64,000 bases of DNA from the NCBI GenBank assembly GCA_014762505.1, contig JABURS010000030.1, positions 16,051-80,050 on the forward strand. Reading direction: 5' to 3'. Numbering within the stretch: the first letter of the stretch is position 1; the number at the start of each line of letters is the position of its first letter. This DNA is from Chromatiales bacterium. GTDB lineage: Bacteria > Pseudomonadota > Gammaproteobacteria > SpSt-1174. The notes beneath the pieces are model-generated. The model searched no databases. It was not told the DNA's origin and saw only the letters and a list, made by a program, of their open reading frames with translations. A program made the position numbers and the translations under genes. Shown piece after piece: positions 17,113 through 26,631 of this stretch.

Positions 17113-18867
17113 ATGAGGTACGCCCGTCTGCGTCCATCCATCCGGGGCTGGCGTGCCGGTCTGCTCGGCGGCCTGTTGCTGCTGCTTGCCGGCACGGTCC
17201 AGGCCCAGTCCCCGCAGATCCACGTCCCCGGCCTCGATGACGAGCTGGCCGACAACATCCGCGCCTTCCTGAGCATCGCCCGCGAGCCCTGCGAGCTGGT
17301 GGCCTGGCGCGAACGCCCCCTGCTGCGCCGGGCCGAGGAGGAGACGCGCGATGCCCTGCGCGCCTTCGGCTACTACCAGCCCGGGATCACCCTGGACCTG
17401 CGTCGTATGGAGGGCTGCTGGCGTCTGGACGTGCGCGTGACACCGGGCGAGCGGGTGCGGGTGCGCCGCGTGGACGTGACGCTGACGGGGGCGGCGGCGG
17501 AGGACCCGGCCTTCGATGCCCTGCTGGCCGATGCGCCGCTGAAGGTCGGCGACCCCCTGCGTCATGACCGCTACGAGGACCTGCGCAAGGGCCTCACCCG
17601 CCTGGCCGCCGACCGGGGCTATTTCGACAGTCGGATCCTCGTTCGCGAATTGCGCATCGATACGGGCGAGGCCGCGGCCGACGCCGTCATCCACCTGGAC
17701 AGCGGCCCGCGCTACGCCTTCGGCGAGGTGACCCTGGCGCAGGACATCCTGCGACCCGAGCGGGTGAGGAAGTTCCTGCCCTTTGCCGAGGGCGATCCCT
17801 ATGACGCCCGCCGGCTGATCGACCTGCAGCAGCGCCTGGTCGACAGCGACTACTACAGCGAGGTGCGCGTGCGCACCGAGACCGAGGCGCGGGCCGAGGG
17901 ACGCGTGCCCATCCTGGTCACGCTGACGCCGCGCAAGCGCCACGCCTACCTCGTCGGTATCGGTGCCTCCACGGACATCGGTCCCCGCCTGCGCCTGGGC
18001 TTCGAGAATCGCTACGCCAACCGGTTGGGCCATCGCTACCACTTCGACATGGAACTCTCGCCGGTGCGCTCGGGGGCGGGGTTCAACTACGAGATCCCGC
18101 TGGCCGACCCCACGCGAGAACGCATCAACCTGCTCACGCGCTACCAGACCGAGGAGACCGACACGGCCGAGTCCGACATCTTCGGCGTGGGCATCAGCCA
18201 CTCGCGGCAGTACCTCTCGGGCTGGGTGGCGACCCGCTCGCTGAACTTCGAGCGCGAGGACTACACCGTGGCCGGGGTCACCGACCGCAGCGACCTGCTC
18301 ATGCCCGGCTTCGCGCTCACCCGCGTGCATGCCGATCACCCCCTCAATCCGCGTAGCGGCTGGAAGCTCTACGGCAGTACCCGGGGCGCGCACGAGGAGG
18401 CCGGCTCGACGGTGAGCTTTGCCCAGTTTCACGGCCGGGCCAAGCTCATCCTGCCGCTGGGCACGGGCCGCCTCATCACGCGCGCGGAGGGCGGCGCGAC
18501 CCTGGCCGACGTGCTGGTGGAGCTGCCGTCCTCGGTGCGTTTCTACGCCGGCGGTGACGACAGCGTACGCGGCTACGGTTACCAGAAGCTCGGCCCACAG
18601 GACGCCAGCGGCGAGGTGATCGGCGGGCGTCACGTCCTCACCGGCAGCCTGGAATACGAACACCCCCTGGGCGGCCGCTGGAGCGCGGCGGCCTTCGTCG
18701 ACGCCGGCAACGCCTATGACCGCTACGAGGACTACGACCCCGTCACCGGCGTGGGGCTCGGCATCCGCTGGCGCTCGCCCATCGGCCCCATCCGCGTGGA
18801 TTTCGCCCACCCGCTGGACAGCGACGACGACTTCCGTCTGCACCTCACCATGGGGCCGGACCTGTGA
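17113..18867 (+). CDS. tamA: Outer-membrane assembly factor TamA (Omp85 family)
   Basis: A 584-residue outer-membrane protein: signal peptide (residues 14-32, ending VQAQ), three POTRA domains to about residue 275, then a 16-strand Omp85 barrel. The barrel carries the conserved loop motif DDSVRGYGYQKLGP and ends with a beta-signal-like RLHLTMGPDL. With TamB it moves autotransporters and perhaps phospholipids across the periplasm. The stop overlaps the start of tamB by one base (TGATG), so the pair is translationally coupled. Confidence 0.95.
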   Translation: MRYARLRPSIRGWRAGLLGGLLLLLAGTVQAQSPQIHVPGLDDELADNIRAFLSIAREPCELVAWRERPLLRRAEEETRDALRAFGYYQPGITLDLRRMEGCWRLDVRVTPGERVRVRRVDVTLTGAAAEDPAFDALLADAPLKVGDPLRHDRYEDLRKGLTRLAADRGYFDSRILVRELRIDTGEAAADAVIHLDSGPRYAFGEVTLAQDILRPERVRKFLPFAEGDPYDARRLIDLQQRLVDSDYYSEVRVRTETEARAEGRVPILVTLTPRKRHAYLVGIGASTDIGPRLRLGFENRYANRLGHRYHFDMELSPVRSGAGFNYEIPLADPTRERINLLTRYQTEETDTAESDIFGVGISHSRQYLSGWVATRSLNFEREDYTVAGVTDRSDLLMPGFALTRVHADHPLNPRSGWKLYGSTRGAHEEAGSTVSFAQFHGRAKLILPLGTGRLITRAEGGATLADVLVELPSSVRFYAGGDDSVRGYGYQKLGPQDASGEVIGGRHVLTGSLEYEHPLGGRWSAAAFVDAGNAYDRYEDYDPVTGVGLGIRWRSPIGPIRVDFAHPLDSDDDFRLHLTMGPDL

Positions 18868-21800
18868 TGCGGCGTCTGCTCTACGGGCTGCTCGTCGTCT
18901 TCATCGTGCTGGCGACCCTGCTCACCCTGCTGTTCGGCACCGAGCCCGGCAGCCGCTGGCTGGTGCAGCGGGGCGCGGCCCTGGCCCCGGGCGAGCTGCA
19001 CTTCGAGGGCCTGCGAGGCAGCTTTCTGCAGGGGCTGGAGTTCGAGGGCCTGCGCTACGAGCAGGCGGGGCTGTCGGCGGGTGTGCAGCGCCTGGAGCTG
19101 CGGGTCAATGCCCTGGCCCTGTTTGCCGGCCGCCTGGCCGTCAGCCGCCTGCACGCCGACGACATCGACATCGTCACCGCCGCGGGCGACGAGGCGCCGG
19201 TGACCGACACCCCCTTTGCGCCGCCCGCGGCCATTGCCCTGCCGCTGCGCCTCTCGTTGTCCGACGTGGTGCTGCGCCGGCTCGCCTTCTCCCCGGGCGG
19301 CGGTGATCCGGTGAGGGTCGAGGCCGTCCGGCTGGAGGCGGTCCTGGGCGAGGTGCTGCGCATCCGTCAGCTGGACGTGGCGCTGGAAGGCCTGGCCCTC
19401 GGGCTCGCGGGCCAGGCGGGACTGGCCATGCCCTATCCGGTGGCGTTGACCCTCGACTGGCGCTGGCAGGCCCCGGCGGCCGTGGCCGAGGGTCTGCAGG
19501 CGCAACGGCTCACGGGTCGCCTCGACCTTGCGGGCGACCTCGACCGCCTGGCCTTTCGGCACGCGCTGACCGGGCCGCTGCGCGCCAGCGCCGAGGGCGA
19601 GCTGCGCGACCCGCTCACGGCGGCGCCCGCCTGGCGCGTGGCGGCCGACTGGGAGGCCTTCGCCTGGCGGCTGGCCGGGGGCGAGGCACTGGCCGTCGAG
19701 GCCGGGGACCTGCAGGCCGAGGGGGGCATGGCGGAGTATCGGTTTTCCCTGGCGACGGCACTGACCCCGCCGGGGTTCCCGCGCCAGGGGCTGACGCTGG
19801 CGGGCCAGGGCAACCGGCAGGGCATCGACGACCTGCGGCTGGAGGCCACGGGTGATATCGGCAGGCTGTTGGTGGCGGGTGCGCTCGACTGGCAGGAGAT
19901 GCCGGCCTGGGATCTGGCGATCACCGGCGAGGCCCTGGCCCCGGGCGTCCTCGATCCGCGCCTGGACGGCCGCCTGGACCTGCAGGCGCGCAGCGACGGT
20001 CGCCTGGACCCGGCCACCGGGCCGACCGCCTACCTCGAGATCGAGCGGCTGGACGGCCAGCTGCGCGACTACCCGGTCTCGGCCCGTGGCAGTGTGCGCC
20101 TGGAGGGACAGCGGCTGGTGACACCGGGCGTGCAGCTGCGCGTCGGGCGCAACCGCCTGGAACTGAGTGGCGAGGCCGACCGCGGGGCACCCGACCTGCG
20201 ACTCGCGGTGAACGCCCCTCAGCTGGCGGCCCTCTGGCCGGGCCTGCAGGGCCGGCTCGTCGGCAGCCTCCGCCTGGATGACAGCTGGCGTGCGCCGCGT
20301 GTGGACCTGCAGCTGACCGGCCAGGCCATGGGCTATGCCGACTGGGCGCTGGCGAGCCTCGCCGTGCAGGCCCGCGGCAGCCTGCAGGGCGAGGGACGGC
20401 TGACCCTGGACGCCGTCCTTGACGAGCTCGCCCGGGACGGGGAGAGGCTGGTGACCCGCGCCGCCCTGCAGGGCCAGGGGCAGCGCGCGGCACACAGGCT
20501 GACCCTGGATGCCGACACCCGCGAGGGACATCTCGGGCTTGCGCTGGACGGCGGTCTCGTCGATGCAGGGGCAGACGGGGGGGGCGGCGAGGGCATGCGC
20601 GGCCTGGGCTGGCGCGGGCAGATCACCCGCCTGGACCTCGCCGGGACCCGGCTGGGGGACTGGCGCCTGGACGCGCCGGCCGGGCTCGGCGCCGATGCCG
20701 ACTCGGCGAGTCTGTCGCTGTTGTGCCTCACCCAGGCGGCGGCCCGGCTCTGCCTGGAGGGCGGGCGCGATCCGCAGGGCGGCTCCCGCGCCGTGGCGGA
20801 CCTCACGGAGTTTCCGCTGGCGCGCCTCGACCCCTGGCTGCCCGAGAACGCCCGGCTGGAAGGCACGCTCGCCGCCAACCTGCGCCTGCGTGACGCGGCC
20901 GGCCTGGAGGTGCTGGGCGAGGCCCGCAGTACCCGGGCCGCGCTCGTCGTGGAGGGGATGGATGGCGAGGCCGAGCGCATCCGCGTGCGCGCGGCCAGCC
21001 TGGAGGCCGCGTGGCGTGACCAGGCGCTGGAGGCCACCGGCAGCCTCTCCTTCGCCGCCGGCGGGCAGGCCGGCGCACGCCTTCAGGCCGTACCCGAGGG
21101 CGACAGCTACCGGCTCGCCGGCCAGCTGCAGGCGCGTCTCGCCGAGCTGCGCTGGCTGGAGATGCTGGCCCCGGCACTGCGCGAGGTCGGCGGTCGGCTG
21201 GCGGCGGATCTCGCCCTGGGCGGCACGCTGGCGGAGCCGGATTTCAGCGGGACCCTGCAGCTGGACGAGGGGCGGGCCCAGATCCCGGCTGCCGGCATCG
21301 TCATCGAGGACGGGCGCCTGCAGGCCCGCGCCCGGGGGCTGGACCGGCTCACCCTGGAGGGCGAGGCGCAGTCGGGCGAGGGTCGCCTGCAGCTGGGGGG
21401 TGAGCTCGGCCTGCGTCCGGAGGGCCTGCCCTGGGCCCGGCTGACGCTGTCGGGCGAGCGCTTCCTGGCCGTGCGACGTCCCGAGGCAGTCGTGCAGGTC
21501 TCGCCCGACCTCGGCCTGGTGCTGGAGGGGCGACGGGTGGAGATCGACGGCAGTCTGACCATCCCCACGGCCCGCATCGAGTTGCGCGAGCTGCCGCCCT
21601 CGGCGGTGTCCGTCTCCCGCGACCAGGTGATCGTGGACGCGCCGCCCACCGAGGCCTCGCCCTGGGAGGTGCTGGCGCGGGTGCGCCTGGTGCTGGGCGA
21701 GCAGGTGCGCCTGAGCGGCTTCGGCCTCAGCGCCCGACTGGCCGGCGAGGTCGAGGTGGAGGAGCGGCCGCAACAGCCGGTGCGGGCAGAGGGCGAGATC

Positions 21801-22376
21801 CGCATCGAGGAGGGGCGCTACAAGGCCTATGGGCAGGACCTCAGCGTGGAGCGCGGCGTGCTGGTCTTCCAGGGGCCGGCCGACAATCCCGGTCTGGACA
21901 TCCGTGCGGTGCGCCACGTGCCCGAATACGCGGTCACGGCCGGCATCGCCATCGGGGGCACCCTGCAGGAGCCGCGTTCGCGCCTCTTTTCCGAGCCGGC
22001 CATGGAGGACAGCGAGACCATGGCCTACCTGCTGACTGGCCGCCCCCTGTCCGGCGCCTCGGAGGCCGATGCCGGCGTGCTGATGACCGCCATCGCCGCC
22101 TTCGGCGTGGAGCAGGGCGGGGTGGCCGCCCGGCAGATCGGCGAGGCAGTGGGGCTGGACGAGGTGGCCATCGAGTCCGAGGGGGCCTTCGAACAGAGTG
22201 CGCTGATGCTCGGCAAGCATCTCTCCTCGCGGCTCTACCTGCGCTATACCGTGGGTCTGTTCGAGCAGGCCTCTACGCTGATGCTGCGCTACAAGCTCAC
22301 GCGCCGTCTCAACCTCGAGACCCAGACCAGTGGCGAGGCGCAGAGCATGGACCTCATCTACCGGCTCGAGCGTTAA
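18867..22376 (+). CDS. tamB: Translocation and assembly module protein TamB
   Basis: A 1169-residue AsmA/TamB-family protein, anchored in the inner membrane by an N-terminal helix (residues 3-25) and predicted to form a long beta-groove reaching the outer membrane. The C-terminal DUF490/TamB region is clear: VEVEERPQQPVRAEGEIRIEEG, then AYGQDLSVERGVLVFQGPADNPGLDIRAV, MAYLLTGRPLSG and RLNLETQTSGEAQ. Long low-complexity stretches rich in Leu, Glu, Gly and Arg make up the middle. It works with TamA. Start is ATG at 18867, overlapping the tamA stop. Confidence 0.94.
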   Translation: MRRLLYGLLVVFIVLATLLTLLFGTEPGSRWLVQRGAALAPGELHFEGLRGSFLQGLEFEGLRYEQAGLSAGVQRLELRVNALALFAGRLAVSRLHADDIDIVTAAGDEAPVTDTPFAPPAAIALPLRLSLSDVVLRRLAFSPGGGDPVRVEAVRLEAVLGEVLRIRQLDVALEGLALGLAGQAGLAMPYPVALTLDWRWQAPAAVAEGLQAQRLTGRLDLAGDLDRLAFRHALTGPLRASAEGELRDPLTAAPAWRVAADWEAFAWRLAGGEALAVEAGDLQAEGGMAEYRFSLATALTPPGFPRQGLTLAGQGNRQGIDDLRLEATGDIGRLLVAGALDWQEMPAWDLAITGEALAPGVLDPRLDGRLDLQARSDGRLDPATGPTAYLEIERLDGQLRDYPVSARGSVRLEGQRLVTPGVQLRVGRNRLELSGEADRGAPDLRLAVNAPQLAALWPGLQGRLVGSLRLDDSWRAPRVDLQLTGQAMGYADWALASLAVQARGSLQGEGRLTLDAVLDELARDGERLVTRAALQGQGQRAAHRLTLDADTREGHLGLALDGGLVDAGADGGGGEGMRGLGWRGQITRLDLAGTRLGDWRLDAPAGLGADADSASLSLLCLTQAAARLCLEGGRDPQGGSRAVADLTEFPLARLDPWLPENARLEGTLAANLRLRDAAGLEVLGEARSTRAALVVEGMDGEAERIRVRAASLEAAWRDQALEATGSLSFAAGGQAGARLQAVPEGDSYRLAGQLQARLAELRWLEMLAPALREVGGRLAADLALGGTLAEPDFSGTLQLDEGRAQIPAAGIVIEDGRLQARARGLDRLTLEGEAQSGEGRLQLGGELGLRPEGLPWARLTLSGERFLAVRRPEAVVQVSPDLGLVLEGRRVEIDGSLTIPTARIELRELPPSAVSVSRDQVIVDAPPTEASPWEVLARVRLVLGEQVRLSGFGLSARLAGEVEVEERPQQPVRAEGEIRIEEGRYKAYGQDLSVERGVLVFQGPADNPGLDIRAVRHVPEYAVTAGIAIGGTLQEPRSRLFSEPAMEDSETMAYLLTGRPLSGASEADAGVLMTAIAAFGVEQGGVAARQIGEAVGLDEVAIESEGAFEQSALMLGKHLSSRLYLRYTVGLFEQASTLMLRYKLTRRLNLETQTSGEAQSMDLIYRLER

Positions 22377-22408
22377 CCCCCGTGCCCGCTTCTTGCTAGG
22401 ATGAGCGC

Positions 22409-23698
22409 ATGACCCGGGATCACTCACCAGCCTTCGCCCTGTCTGGCGCCTGCCTCTTCTGCGTCATGCTCTGGGCCGTCCTCGCCCTGCCGGCCAGTGC
22501 CGCCGAACGCACGGTGACGGTGGACGGGGACGAGGTGCCGGTGGCGACTTATCCGGCCGACGGCGGGCGCCTGGCCCTGTGGATACCGGCCGAGTACGGC
22601 GTGCTGGAGGCCTATCACGAGACCGCGCGGGCGCTGCAGGCCGAGGGCGTGGAATCCTGGATCGCCGATCCCTACACCACCTGGTTCCTGCCGGTGGCGT
22701 CCAGCAGTCTCGACGCGATTCCCGATACGCTGGTCGGCGCCCTGATCGATGCCGCGCACGAGGCCACCGGCAAGCAGGTCTTTCTCGTCTCGCACGACCA
22801 GGGGGCGGCGGTCGCGCTCCACGGCGCGCAGCGCTGGCAGCGCGGGGGCGGCCGGCGCGAGGGCCTGGGCGGGGCAGTGCTGGTCAGTCCCTATCTCCTG
22901 GAGGGCACGCCCGAGGTCGGCGAGGAGGGGCGCTACCTGCCGATTGCCCGTGCCACCAACCTGCCGCTGTATCTCCTGCAGCCCGAGCGCTCGCCCCTGC
23001 ATCCACGCCTGCCGGACCTGAAGGCCGCGCTGGCGGTCGGCGGCAGCGATGTCTTCACGCACCGACTCGCCGGCCTGCGCGACCGCTACTTCTTCCGCCC
23101 CGATGCCATGGACCGCGAACATGCAGCGGCTGACGAACTGCCGGGGCTGCTGCGCAATGCCCTTGCGCTGCTCGAGACGCAGCCGGCGGCGCGCACGGCC
23201 GTGCCCATGGCCGAGGGCGAGCGGCGCTCGCGCACCGGGCGCAGCGAGCGCCTGCTCGCCCCCTATCGCGGCGATCCCGAGCCTCCGCCACTCGCCCTGA
23301 AAGGCCTGGACGGCGGTACCCGCGACCTGGCCGACCGGCGCGGCGAGGTGGTGCTGGTGAATTTCTGGGCCAGCTGGTGTCCGCCCTGCGTGCACGAGAT
23401 GCCTTCCATGCAGCGACTCGCCGACCGCTATGCCGATCGCCCCTTCACCATCCTCGCCGTCAACCTGGCCGAGGACGAGGCCGACGTGCGGGCCTTCGTC
23501 GAGCGCCACGAACTGCGCTTTCCCGTGCTGCTCGACCCGGCGGGCGAGAGCATCGACGCCTGGAAGGTCTTCGCCTATCCGACGAGCTACGTGATCGACC
23601 ACCGCGGCGAGATCCGCTATGCCCTGTTCGGCGCCATCGACTGGCTGGAGCCCGAGGTGCTGAAGACTATCGAGTCCCTGCTGGACGAGGCCGGATGA
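22409..23698 (+). CDS. Exported alpha/beta-hydrolase-like domain fused to a TlpA-type thioredoxin
   Basis: A 429-residue protein with a signal peptide (residues 10-33, ending PASAAE). Residues 40-270 look like a DUF3530/alpha-beta-hydrolase domain; the nucleophile elbow reads SHDQGA, with Asp130 where most esterases have Ser, as in dehalogenases and epoxide hydrolases. Residues 290-429 are a TlpA/ResA-like thioredoxin with the CxxC pair Cys324-Cys327 (FWASWCPPC) and a cis-Pro region AYPTSYVID. It would act in the periplasm as a thiol reductase or an electron carrier for a partner. It starts 32 bases after tamB and overlaps the patatin gene by four bases, so all may be co-transcribed. The domain pairing is unusual. 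Confidence 0.8.
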   Translation: MTRDHSPAFALSGACLFCVMLWAVLALPASAAERTVTVDGDEVPVATYPADGGRLALWIPAEYGVLEAYHETARALQAEGVESWIADPYTTWFLPVASSSLDAIPDTLVGALIDAAHEATGKQVFLVSHDQGAAVALHGAQRWQRGGGRREGLGGAVLVSPYLLEGTPEVGEEGRYLPIARATNLPLYLLQPERSPLHPRLPDLKAALAVGGSDVFTHRLAGLRDRYFFRPDAMDREHAAADELPGLLRNALALLETQPAARTAVPMAEGERRSRTGRSERLLAPYRGDPEPPPLALKGLDGGTRDLADRRGEVVLVNFWASWCPPCVHEMPSMQRLADRYADRPFTILAVNLAEDEADVRAFVERHELRFPVLLDPAGESIDAWKVFAYPTSYVIDHRGEIRYALFGAIDWLEPEVLKTIESLLDEAG

Positions 23699-24933
23699 AC
23701 GCGCGTCCTCTCGCGGTCCGGGCGGTCGTGCCCGGCATGCTGCGCTGGCTGCTGGTCGCGCTCGCCCTGTTCGCGCTCACCGCCTGCGGCGCACTCCCGC
23801 GCCAGCCGGTACCCTCGCCGATCGCCAATGCCGCCGAGCCCCTGCCGGGCGTGGCCGCGGTGCGCGCCTGGTCCGGCAGCTTCAGCGAGCAGTTCGAGGA
23901 CGACCTGCTGCTGGCCGCACGGCAGGCGCATCTGGCCGGCACGCTGGCCGGCCGCAACCCCTGGGAAGGTTCGGACATCCTCGCCATCTCGGGTGGTGCA
24001 GATTACGGTGCCTTCGGTGCCGGCCTGCTCTGTGGCTGGACGGCGGCGGGTACGCGCCCACAGTTCAAGGTGGTCACCGGCATCAGTGCCGGCGCGCTGC
24101 TCGCCCCCTTCGTCTTTCTCGGTCCCGGGCAGGACGAGGCCATGAAGGCCGCCTTCACACGCACCAGTGCGGACGACATCTTCCGCGCCCGCTGGCTCAG
24201 CGTGCTGTGGAGCGACGGCCTGGTGGATACCGCCCCGCTGGCCCGGCTCATCGCCCGCAACTTCGACGAGGCCTTTCTCGCAAAGGTCGCCTAGGCGCAC
24301 CGTGAAGGCCGTAGGCTCTACGTGGGCACCACCAATCTGGATGCCGATCGCCTGGTGATCTGGAACATGGGGGCGATTGCCGCCAGCGGCCACCCGCAGG
24401 CGCTGGCGCTGTTCCAGAAGATCGTGCTGGCCTCCTCGTCCATCCCTGCCGTGTTCCCGCCGGTGCTGATCGAGGTGGAGGCGGATGGCCGGCGTTACGA
24501 CGAGATGCATGTCGATGGCGGTGTTAAGGCCCAGGTGTTTCTCACGGCGGCAAGCATCGACCTCACCCGCATCCGCAAGGAACTCGCACGCAACCGGGTG
24601 ACGCTGCCCCAGACCCGTCTCTATGTGCTGCGCAACGCCAAGATCGTGCCCGAACCGGAGCCGACCCCGCGTCACCTCGTCGACATCGTCGATCGCGCCA
24701 CCTCCTCGTTCATCAAGTCACAGGCCCGCGGCGACCTCTACCAGATCTACGCCGTGGCCCAGGAGCAGGACTTCGAGTTCCGCTGGGTGGCGATCCCGGA
24801 CGACTTCACCCCGCGCCCCGAGGCGCCGTACTTCGATACCGCGGAGATGAACCGGCTGTTTGGCATCGGCTACGAGATGGGGCTTTCCCCGGACCCCTGG
24901 TACCGGCAGCCGCCGGGTTTCGACCGGCACTGA
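23695..24933 (+). pseudogene. Patatin-like phospholipase lipoprotein interrupted by an in-frame TAG
   Basis: A frame of 413 codons encoding a lipoprotein (lipobox ALTACG near residue 28) with a patatin domain: oxyanion loop SGGADYGAFG, nucleophile Ser131 in GISAG and catalytic Asp274 in VDGGV. Codon 200 (24292-24294) is TAG. The frame stays open on both sides and the protein reads straight through: AFLAKVA, stop, AHREGRRLYVGTTN. The stop separates Ser from Asp, so the short product would be inactive, and the downstream part lacks a good start. This is a nonsense mutation, a read-through site or a sequencing error. TAG is a normal stop elsewhere in the window, so general recoding is unlikely. 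It overlaps the upstream gene by ATGA. Confidence 0.85.
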
Positions 24934-25101
24934 CAGGAAAATGACATCGGTCAATCGGCATCGCCCTGTATGTAAAGATAATCGTGCCTTCGAGCATGGT
25001 GCTGAAATCATTCTGGCAATCGATGGGAAGCTGGCTAAAGTGGTATCAGGGGGCTACGGGGTACTATTGAATGCATTGCCGCAGAAAAGGGTGACGGCCA
25101 C

Positions 25102-25854
25102 ATGTCTTACCACTTGCTGAAATCCAGTTTCTGCACCGATCACGAATGGCAGGGGCGATCCGACTGCATCCATTGCAGCATACGCGGGATGATGCTGTTT
25201 TCGCAGCTGCCGCCCGAGAGTTTTGCCCATTTGCTGCAGCCGATCGACAACGAGCGTTACCCGCCAGACAGCGTCCTCTACCATGAAGGTCGCCCCGGAC
25301 GCATGGTGTTCTCGATCCGGCGTGGCCTGGTCAAGCTGCTATCGCAGGACAGCGAAGGCGGCGAGCGCATCGTGCGCTTGGTCGGCAAGGGGGCGGTGGT
25401 CGGTCTCGAGCTGCTGGAAAAGGGGGCAAGCTACCGCCACACGGCCGTTGCGGTGCAGGAGGTGGACCTGTGCGCCATTCCGCTGGTCACGCTGAGAGAC
25501 CTGGAAGCGCATTATCCCTCTCTCTGCGACCGCATTCGCGAGCAGCTGCAGTACCAGATCGATCGTGCCGATCAGTGGATCAAGCACCTGAACACCGGCA
25601 AGGCGCGGGTGCGCATTGCCGAGCTGCTGCTGTTGCTGGCGGAGATCGGTGGCGACAGCAACGGCGACATCCCGCTCCTGCACCGTGACGACATGGCGGC
25701 TGTGGTGGGGATTACCAAGGAAACCGCCAGTCGCATCATCGCCGAATTCAAGCGACACCGGCTGCTCTACAAGGTGGCCGCCAATCTTTACCGGGTAGAG
25801 GTGCAACGCCTGCGTGAGCTGATCGCGCATGAGTCACGTTCGGGCGGGGATTGA
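25102..25854 (+). CDS. Crp/Fnr-family regulator, FNR-like
   Basis: A 250-residue regulator with a cyclic-nucleotide-binding-like beta barrel (residues 30-150), a dimer helix and a C-terminal HTH_Crp domain (LHRDDMAAVVGITKETASRIIAEF, residues 190-215). The N-terminus has Cys11, Cys22 and Cys25 (FC..., DCIHCSIR) and there is a further Cys in VDLCAIPL. Four cysteines in these places recall the 4Fe-4S oxygen sensor FNR, although the spacing is not that of E. coli FNR. It may respond to oxygen or redox state and could control the neighbouring sulfur genes; no binding site was proven. ATG after GGGTGACGGCC. Confidence 0.85.
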   Translation: MSYHLLKSSFCTDHEWQGRSDCIHCSIRGMMLFSQLPPESFAHLLQPIDNERYPPDSVLYHEGRPGRMVFSIRRGLVKLLSQDSEGGERIVRLVGKGAVVGLELLEKGASYRHTAVAVQEVDLCAIPLVTLRDLEAHYPSLCDRIREQLQYQIDRADQWIKHLNTGKARVRIAELLLLLAEIGGDSNGDIPLLHRDDMAAVVGITKETASRIIAEFKRHRLLYKVAANLYRVEVQRLRELIAHESRSGGD

Positions 25855-25943
25855 ATGCTAGAGGCCTGTTCCTGGTCCGGGTCGCGCCTGCGGGCGTCGA
25901 GCGGTAAGCTGGGCCGCCATTCGTCATAAACGCAAAGGCCGTA

Positions 25944-26600
25944 ATGACCATGCAACTCGTCAGTTTCAAGCTCTGTCCCTTCGTCCAGCGCTCGGTCATC
26001 ACCCTCATCGAGAAAGGCGTGGACTACGACATCACCTACATCGACCTCGCCGAGCCGCCGGACTGGTTCCTGGCGATCTCGCCCTTCGGCAAGGTCCCGG
26101 TGCTGCGGGTGGACGACACCGTGCTGTTCGAGTCGGCAGTCATCAATGAATATCTCGACGAGATCCACCCGCCCTCGCTGCACCCGGTCGATCCGCTGAA
26201 AAAGGCACAGAACCGCGCCTGGATCGAGTTCGGCTCGGCGCTCATCGTCGACCAGTACCAGATGATGACGGCGGTGGACGACGATGCCTTCGATACGCAC
26301 CACCACGCGGTGGTGAAGAAGCTCGCGCAGCTCGAGAGCCTGCTCGGAGACGGGCCGTTCTTCAACGGTGAGCATTTCAGCCTGGTGGACGCCGCGCTCG
26401 CGCCGCTGTTCCTGCGCTTCGAGGTGCTGAACGGCTGGCATGCGCTGGACGTCTACGACGGGCTCGAGAAGGTGCCGGCCTGGCACCGGGCGCTGCTGGC
26501 CCGCCCGTCCACGCGTGCCTCGGTGGTGCCGGACTTCGATACCCTGCTGCGCGACTACATCCGCGCGCACGGCCCCTACGGCGCGCAGCTGTTCGGCTGA
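25944..26600 (+). CDS. Glutathione S-transferase family protein
   Basis: A 218-residue cytosolic GST. The N-terminal thioredoxin fold (residues 1-80) has the motif LCPFVQRS, with Cys11 as likely catalytic residue as in omega and DHAR classes, then PFGKVPVL and the Glu-Ser pair of FESAVINEYLD for glutathione binding. The C-terminal all-helical domain contains FSLVDAALAPLFLRFE. A role in glutathione-dependent reduction or transfer is likely; the neighbour on the other strand is an ETHE1-like enzyme, which also uses glutathione (as its persulfide), a suggestive link. Confidence 0.92.
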   Translation: MTMQLVSFKLCPFVQRSVITLIEKGVDYDITYIDLAEPPDWFLAISPFGKVPVLRVDDTVLFESAVINEYLDEIHPPSLHPVDPLKKAQNRAWIEFGSALIVDQYQMMTAVDDDAFDTHHHAVVKKLAQLESLLGDGPFFNGEHFSLVDAALAPLFLRFEVLNGWHALDVYDGLEKVPAWHRALLARPSTRASVVPDFDTLLRDYIRAHGPYGAQLFG

Positions 26601-26631
26601 GCATCAGGCAGGCATGCACACCAGGGTCACG

